Position numbers and translations under genes: made by a program
Part shown: in pieces, positions 58,447-64,000 of the stretch
How the letters are laid out: each line of letters begins with the position of its first letter
Position numbering within the stretch: position 1 is the first letter of the stretch
Notes under the pieces: model-generated
The model's input: only the letters and a program-made list of their open reading frames with translations
The model's database searches: none
What the model was told of the DNA's origin: nothing
Source of the DNA: Pycnococcus provasolii
Taxonomy: Eukaryota > Chlorophyta > Pseudoscourfieldiophyceae > Pseudoscourfieldiales
Reading direction: 5' to 3'
Assembly (NCBI GenBank): GCA_049487715.1
Contig: CP150550.1
Coordinates: 1,054,001 to 1,118,000, forward strand
DNA: 64,000 nucleotides

Positions 58447-59469
58447 TCAGCAACCTCGGGTTATGTACTGCTCCCACCTCTTGCGATGGCGCGTATAGAG
58501 ATACATGCAAGCGCGCGCGTCGTGCACGGGTGAATGCTCCCCTTGCTGGATTTCCATCCCAAGCTGCTCCGCCGCCAGGTCACGCAGCTTTCGCGGCTTG
58601 CCCGGCGGGCCTAAGTCTGCCAATTCCGTCTTGGAGGCATTGCCAGCCATTAAGTCCGCAGCCCTCCGTGCCGCCGACGCCACGCCATCAAAGCGGCGCG
58701 TGAATGGCGGATACCGCGCGGTGTCTCGAACGCTCGTCGCTGGGTGGCTAACCTGCAGCGCGGCAAAGTCGTTCTCGAGCCCATGCCCTACAACGACGCG
58801 TCCCTCGAGCAGCGTGCTGACGGTTCGGCGCACGGCATCGAAGCTCGGCGCGCCACGAATGTCAGCTGGACGTACACCGCTGACGCGTGTGCGAAAGTCG
58901 GTGACACGCTCAGACACGGCGACGAACGTGTCCATGACAACCTCCGCCCGGCTGTTGACGATACACACGCGCGCGAGAGCGTCCACTTCCTCGTTCTCCG
59001 CGATGCCCTTCGGTCTTATGGCGACCATTTCGCAGTCAACAGCGACGACGTCCGTGGGCTCCGCCCCTCGGTGACTGCACGGCGGCGTCGGTCCAATCCC
59101 CACGTGAGCAGAGACGGTGACGGCTGCGGACGTCGCCGTGGTAATTCTCCTCTTGCTTTTGAGAGGTTCGCGTTTGGCGGTATCGTTCGCGTTCTTCTTC
59201 GCTTTGGCGTCCTGTTCCGAAGCGCCCAAGCTCGCCTTGAGCGCGAGCCAGTTCGAGCCGAGCGGCACAGCGTCACGTTTCACGCCATCGCTTTTTGCCT
59301 TTGTTTTCTTGTACTTGTTTTTTTTCTTCTTAATCGTCGCGTTGACGTTGACGTTAGCTGGCCCATTTTTGTTGTTGTTCGCCATGTCGTCTTGCTTTTG
59401 CTTGGCCTGCTGGTGGTCGGCGTCGGCGCTGTCGCTGTCGTTCTTCTTCGCGTTACGCGGTTTCGCCAT
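58447..59469 (-). CDS. REX4: RNA exonuclease 4 (REX4, DEDDh family)
   Basis: 340 aa. A basic Lys/Asn-rich N-terminal half (nuclear/nucleolar localisation likely) precedes a DEDDh 3'-5' exonuclease domain: ExoI VAVDCEMVA (Asp145, Glu147), ExoII GHGLENDFAAL (Asp234) and ExoIII HSPVHDARACMYLY (His312, Asp317). The CEMV wording is typical of REX4/XPMC2. All four acidic residues and the His are present. REX4 acts in pre-rRNA processing. ATG 59469 is used; 49 in-frame codons upstream are Pro/Phe-rich and probably leader. It is head-to-head with aspartyl aminopeptidase. Confidence 0.9.
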   Translation of the reverse strand: MAKPRNAKKNDSDSADADHQQAKQKQDDMANNNKNGPANVNVNATIKKKKNKYKKTKAKSDGVKRDAVPLGSNWLALKASLGASEQDAKAKKNANDTAKREPLKSKRRITTATSAAVTVSAHVGIGPTPPCSHRGAEPTDVVAVDCEMVAIRPKGIAENEEVDALARVCIVNSRAEVVMDTFVAVSERVTDFRTRVSGVRPADIRGAPSFDAVRRTVSTLLEGRVVVGHGLENDFAALQVSHPATSVRDTARYPPFTRRFDGVASAARRAADLMAGNASKTELADLGPPGKPRKLRDLAAEQLGMEIQQGEHSPVHDARACMYLYTRHRKRWEQYITRGC

Positions 59470-59636
59470 GGCAACGAGAGGGAAAAAGGCGTCTTCTTCT
59501 GGTGAGGCGGCGGCGGGTCGGGGAAATGGGAACGTCGTTGTCCGACTAACCCCCAACTGCAACAGGCCTTTTTGTCCCCCCACTTGTCCCATTTCTTTGC
59601 GTTTCATCTCTGCCATTCACAAGCCTTATCCGTTAT

Positions 59637-61410
59637 ATGCGCGCACTCGCACGCTCGCGGGGCAACGGCGCATACGCACTCAAAAACACAACACGGCAAG
59701 CACGCACCGCAGGCAGGGGCTCGTTCAAGACACTCGCGTGCGACAGCCCGCCGCCGCCGCCTACGCCGCCTACGCCACCGCAGCAGCAACCTCCGAGTCG
59801 ACTCTGGGGAGGTGGCTGGACGAGCTCGAGGCAGCTTAACCCGACGTCGCTCGTGCCAACAATGGCAAGCTCTGGAGCTGCTGCTTCCGCGATGTCCGAG
59901 TCTGCTACGCACGCGGAGAAGCTCGTCGACTACCTGAACGCGAGCTGGACCCCGTACCACGCGACGGCGAACGCGAGGGCGAAGCTTCTAGCTGCGGGGT
60001 ACACGGAGCTTTATGAGAACGACGTGTGGAACCTCAAGCTAGGGGGGCGTTACTTCTTCACGCGCAACATGTCGTGCCTCGTCGCATTTGCGGTTGGCGG
60101 AAAGTACAAGGCTGGAAACGGCGCCATCATCGTGGGCGCGCACACCGACAGCCCTTGCATCAAGATGAAGCCGCACACCGCGTCGGGAAAGAACGGTTTC
60201 GTCCAGCTTGGCGTGCAGCCTTATGGCGGCGGAATCTGGCACACGTGGTTCGACCGCGACCTGAGTGTTGCGGGACGCGTCTTCGTGCGCCGTGGCGACA
60301 GGACGTGCCACGAGCTCGTTCGGATCGACCGCCCCATCATGTGCATCCCGAGCTTGGCGATCCACCTCAACAGGACGGTGAACAAGGGTTTTGACATCAA
60401 CTGCCAGACGCACCTGCCTCCCATCCTCGCGACGGAGTTGAAATCGCGCCTTGAGATGCCTGTCACCGCCGAAGACGAGAAGAAGGCGAGCGGCGGCGAC
60501 TCTCCCGACGCCAGCGCTCTTCGTCACTCGCCGCTTCTGCTCAAGCTTCTTGCGGAGGAGCTCAAGTGCAAGCCGGAGGACATCCTCACGTTCGACCTTC
60601 AGCTTTGCGACACGCAGCCATCGATTATCGGAGGCGCCTGCCGCGAGTTCATCCACTCCGGTCGGCTTGACAACCTCGCCATGTGCTACTGTGCCACCGA
60701 GAGCCTGATCGAAACGGACCACTCTCTCGCCGACGAGACTGGCATTCGCATGGTGGCATTGTACGACCACGAGGAGGTGGGTAGCGGATCGGCGTACGGC
60801 GCGCGCAGCCCGATCACTATCGACGTGCTGCGTCGCGTCACGCGCGCGTCGTGCGAGGCTACGGGAGATGACGGCACGGATGCGCTTGAGAGATGCGTCG
60901 TGAACAGCTTCCTCGTGTCAGCGGACATGGCGCACGGCATACACCCCAACTTCGCGGACAAGCACGAGCCCGGCCATCAGCCTCACATGCACAAGGGCAT
61001 GGTGATTAAGACACACTGCGAGATGCGCTATATCACCGACGCGTTCAGCCAGCACGTCTTCCACGAGTGCGGGCGACGCGCGGGTGTGCCGTTCCAGCAA
61101 TTCGTCGTTCGCAGCGACTGCGCCTGTGGTAGCACGATTGGGCCTGCTCTCAGCGTCATGGCGGGCGTTCGCGGCATCGACGTTGGTAAGTCTATCTCAA
61201 ACCAGCTATGAAGCACCCGATATCAATCACTAACCCCTCTAAATTATTTTATAACCAAACAACGTACACTCAACAGGAATCCCGCAATTTGCCATGCACA
61301 GCGTGCGCGAGATGTGTGCGGTGGACGATGTGAACTTTGCCGTCGAGCACATGACGGGTGTATTTGAGCATGCGAGCACCATCATAGGAGAGGTGGATAG
61401 TAAGTTCTGA
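59637..61410 (+). CDS. DNPEP: Aspartyl aminopeptidase (M18), two exons
   Basis: Exons 59637-61185 and 61277-61410; intron 61186-61276 (91 bp, GTAAGT donor, CAG acceptor) splits the codon before IPQFAMHS. 560 aa from 59637; a start at 59862 (MASSGAAAS) gives 485 aa, the usual family length. The extra N-terminus is Arg/Thr/Pro-rich and could target an organelle. Metal and catalytic elements: GAHTDSP, GRLDNLA, YDHEEVGS, SADMAHG and a C-terminal MHSVREMCA His. It removes acidic N-terminal residues from peptides. The last codons give VDSKF; a second GTAAGT donor at 61400 with a possible AG acceptor at 61461 could give VDRMI instead. Confidence 0.92.
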
Positions 61411-61544
61411 TTTTGCTGGTGCACAAATTGGTGATTGAAGTAGTAATACTATGGATAACAGGAATGATTTGAAAAAGTCACGCCATACCATGTCAAAACA
61501 TGTCACAACACACCTCATCCTCGTCCAAGACACGAAAGTGTCAA

Positions 61545-63004
61545 TCATGCGACGAGGTGAGGGGCGATGCGGAGCAGAATGTCGTTCGGTGTGCTTCCAC
61601 CAATGCCTTGGGCGACCTTAAATATTGGACCTGAAGAGGGACTAAATATGCTGCCCCAGTTCCACCGTTTATACGCCAGCCACCTGAAGTCAGCTGGGTC
61701 GTACAGACTTTGATCAAAGTCGTGCTTCGACGCCAATGTTCCTGTCTTGCACGCGTAAACCCAATACAGCGCATATTCAGTCCAGTCGCAATTCTCATCG
61801 AGGCGAGAAAAGAGGATTTTGTCGAAACTTCTTGCCACTTCGTTGTTTTTCGGTTGCTCAATGTCATCAAGCATGTTGCGCGCAAGCTCGGTATCAAGAA
61901 CTGCGGGCGTCACACCACCAAACGACGTGCTTGCGCATTGTTGCGGCGCATTGAGAACAGCCTTCGCGCATGCAAACCACCCCTTTCTCCTGTTTCATTG
62001 AATGGAACGATAAGGATTGTTAGTGCTTTCTTGTTTGTGCGCGACGTTCGAGTGTTCTAATAAACTTACTGATTTCCAGGGTCTCTCTGAGCACGGGCGC
62101 GCCCGTTGGCGAGTAAGCCACCTTGCCTTAGAGGGCGCGTTAGAAGAACGTCGTTGTCAAGTGTCACGTAGTGTCTCGTCTTTACCAGACGCGCGACGCC
62201 GAGCTTGGCAAGCATCTGAAGACGATAGCCTGCACCCCGACCGCCCTTATTTTCGTGTTCGCGTTGCGAAGTGCTCGGAGCGTGACTTCTGAGCTCGTCC
62301 AAAGGTGTAGGTACAACGTCCACATCACCATAGATGTCGATCGGAAACGTTGGTTTGTGGTTTGCATATGCACTGAGAGCGTGTGCAGCGAGCTGAAAAA
62401 GAAGTTTATCCTGATCAGGCACGATGACTATGAGTCGCGATATAGCACCCGGTTCTGCGTACTTTAGCACAGACGAGACGAGCCCCAGAGCACGAGGCAA
62501 CTCGTTCGCGTTGATTCGGGTCGGCAGAACAAGCGTGACGCCGTCGAATAGTTCTGCATCCGACGACACCGCACGTTCCGTGGACGACGACTTGGCGACA
62601 ACCTTAGCAGACTCTTGCAGTCCTGCCATGCCTGCTGCGGACGACGACTTGGCGACATCCACCGCGGTTAGCACGGAGCCTGCGTCGCCCGCCCCCGCCA
62701 TCCTCCGAAACGGAGAAGCGGGCTGCTGCTGTTGCTGTTGCCCACGCAAGTGCCTTGACCCGGACTCGACTCCACTGTGCACGCCAAATACCGCAAATGC
62801 GCCGATGACGAGCGACGCAGCGAGTGTCCATCGCAGCGCTGCGTTGGACACTTTTCTCGGTCGCTTGGCGGACATGCGAAGAGCGCGTTGTTTCTCTTCT
62901 GGTTTGGCGCTGGTCTGGACTGTGGTGCAGGTCTGTGGTGCCAGGTGGAGGGGAGAGTTCGAAGGCCTCATGCGAGAGAGGTTTTGATGGACGTTTCCCG
63001 CCAT
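61545..63004 (-). CDS. DUF6492 glycosyltransferase-like protein, type II membrane, two exons
   Basis: Exons 63004-62070 and 61989-61545; intron 62069-61990 (80 bp, GTAAGT donor, CAG acceptor) within a Gln codon. The joined protein is 459 aa. A membrane anchor near residues 58-75 follows a short basic N-terminus. A Gln tract and Ser-rich stem lead to a GT-A-like fold: VTLVLPTRINANELPRAL, IVIVPDQDK, GYRLQMLAKLGVARLV, and the Asp-rich TLDNDVLL metal motif. The junction restores the family's FGGVTPAVL segment, and a WTEYALYWVYA block follows. It probably glycosylates substrates in the Golgi; donor and acceptor are unknown. Confidence 0.8.
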
Positions 63005-63193
63005 GGAATCAGATGGTCAGACCACCCCCCCTGGTCCTCTCCCTCTCCCTCTCCCCCCCGGCCCCGGAAAAGGTCCCCGGAGAGGAAACTCTGCCCGGAA
63101 ACACCTTAACATGGGGCAATGCCTCGCAATGCCGAAGCACCTGAGGCCTTACCTTTAGCGCTGTCCTGGGGCTGAACACAACACGTCATTTTT

Positions 63194-64000
63194 ATGAGCA
63201 CGGCAGACGACGTGCTCATCGTGCAAGTCGGGCAGTGCGGCGTCACCGCAGGCGCGGCGCTGTCTGCGCGCATATGCGCAAGACACGACGCCTGCATGGC
63301 ACAGCCGGCGAGTCGTAGGCCGAGGGCACCGCTCGATGGCCTGCTTGTGCGCCGTGGCCGAGCTGACACACCCTCCTCCCGTGCCGCTGCCGACGAGCTG
63401 GTGCCACGAGCTGTTTCCGTCGACGCCGAACCAAAGGCTATGCACGACGCGCACAAGGCTCACACGAAACCAGTAGCCGCGGTCTGGACAGAGGGTGGAC
63501 GCGGAGGAGTATTTGCAAATGGCTTTGCGCGCGATTATGGCGGCGGCGGGGCGCGCGGACTGCCACAACAGGCGAGCAGCGCGAGAAGAGGCGGCGAGAG
63601 CGGCGTCAACCTTCTATCAGCCGCGATGGCCGCGGTGCGAGCTTGGGCCGAGTCGTCTGCCACGACGCCTGACGTACTATTGCTGCACTCCCTCGCCGGC
63701 GGAACTGGATCTGGACTTGGCACTCGGCTTCTCGAGACGATGCGCGACGACGGCTTTCACAAGGCTTTCGTTGTCACGGCATCCGTGGTGCCTCTTGCTT
63801 GTGGCGAGAGTCCCATACAAGCGGTGAACGCCACGCTCAGTCTATCCAGTCTTGCCGAGAACGCCGACGCAGCCTTGTTGCTGCGCAACGATGATGCTGT
63901 GCGCGCCGCCACTCGCGCGCGCGAGCCTGGTATGCAAGGCGCCAACGCGTACCTCGCTGCACTGCTTGAGAGGACGTTGGCGGCTCACGGGCGTGGTGTT
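63194..64000 (+). CDS. TUBD1: Delta-tubulin, 5' part (runs off window)
   Basis: 269 codons open from ATG 63194 to the window end. Tubulin GTPase-domain features are VLIVQVGQCG near residues 8-17, VDAEPK near residue 81, and SLAGGTGSGLGTRLLE with the intact G-box. GESPIQAVNATLSLSSLAEN, then DAALLLRNDDAV, corresponds to the delta-tubulin GE-x-x-VQ-x-YNS segment and not to alpha, beta, gamma or epsilon. The usual GQCGNQ is GQCGVTAG here, so the conserved Asn is lost. Delta-tubulin is tied to triplet centriole and basal-body microtubules. The C-terminal half lies beyond the window. Confidence 0.82.
   Translation, partial: MSTADDVLIVQVGQCGVTAGAALSARICARHDACMAQPASRRPRAPLDGLLVRRGRADTPSSRAAADELVPRAVSVDAEPKAMHDAHKAHTKPVAAVWTEGGRGGVFANGFARDYGGGGARGLPQQASSARRGGESGVNLLSAAMAAVRAWAESSATTPDVLLLHSLAGGTGSGLGTRLLETMRDDGFHKAFVVTASVVPLACGESPIQAVNATLSLSSLAENADAALLLRNDDAVRAATRAREPGMQGANAYLAALLERTLAAHGRGV

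Overview
The window looks like nuclear DNA of a green, probably prasinophyte-like, microalga. Its coding sequence is GC-rich and genes are packed tightly on both strands. Only five introns are supported among about 40 genes, and all are short. Plastid functions encoded in the nucleus include ribosomal protein uS9, a redox-type FBPase with the three thioredoxin-loop cysteines, a DUF177/YceD protein, a CemA/DLDG1-like envelope protein and an ARASP-type site-2 protease. An RWP-RK+PB1 (NIN-like) regulator, an IQM protein and a plant-type sterol C-5 desaturase also point to the green lineage. A CFAP144/FAM183 axonemal protein and the start of a delta-tubulin gene imply that the lineage keeps a flagellar/centriolar programme. 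Species cannot be fixed from sequence alone.

Layout. 1-1.7 kb: no convincing gene, only frame-hopping coding-like sequence with a split direct repeat. 1.7-11.3 kb: plastid uS9, K+-dependent H+-pyrophosphatase, CFAP144, FBPase, a two-exon SDR, DUF3228, GOT1. 11.5-20.3 kb: RPAP1/MINIYO (carrying one frame break), an unknown protein, DUF177, NIN-like protein. 20.4-30.7 kb: sialidase-like BNR protein 1, a small KEN-box protein (securin-like candidate), class-3 lipase, SDHA, a PH+WW protein, and a broken gene start abutting an AT-rich foreign-looking patch. 30.7-46.4 kb: SLC35F6-like transporter, CotH-like protein, CemA-like, IQM, DNAJC25, two unknown proteins, NDUFA13, sialidase-like BNR protein 2, CNOT10. 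46.9-64 kb: OST-alpha/DUF300, a Cys-rich secreted protein, an RNase H, a ~437-bp poly-G tract, an EGF-like secreted protein, site-2 protease, GCP3, a second small KEN protein, sterol C-5 desaturase, REX4, aspartyl aminopeptidase, a DUF6492 glycosyltransferase, and the 5' part of delta-tubulin.

Genes are not in operons. Sixteen neighbouring pairs are head-to-head, and five of these divergent intergenic regions (all between 8.2 and 30.3 kb) contain arrays of telomere-like TTAGGG/TTTAGGG units. A sixth array lies upstream of the NIN-like gene. Functional links are loose: mitochondrial respiration (SDHA, NDUFA13), plastid function, Golgi/secretory proteins (GOT1, DNAJC25, BNR proteins, glycosyltransferase) and microtubule organisation (GCP3, delta-tubulin, CFAP144).

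No rRNA, convincing tRNA, CRISPR array or intact mobile element was seen. Start codons were mostly chosen at the first ATG that gives a family-like N-terminus or targeting peptide, so several N-termini are uncertain.
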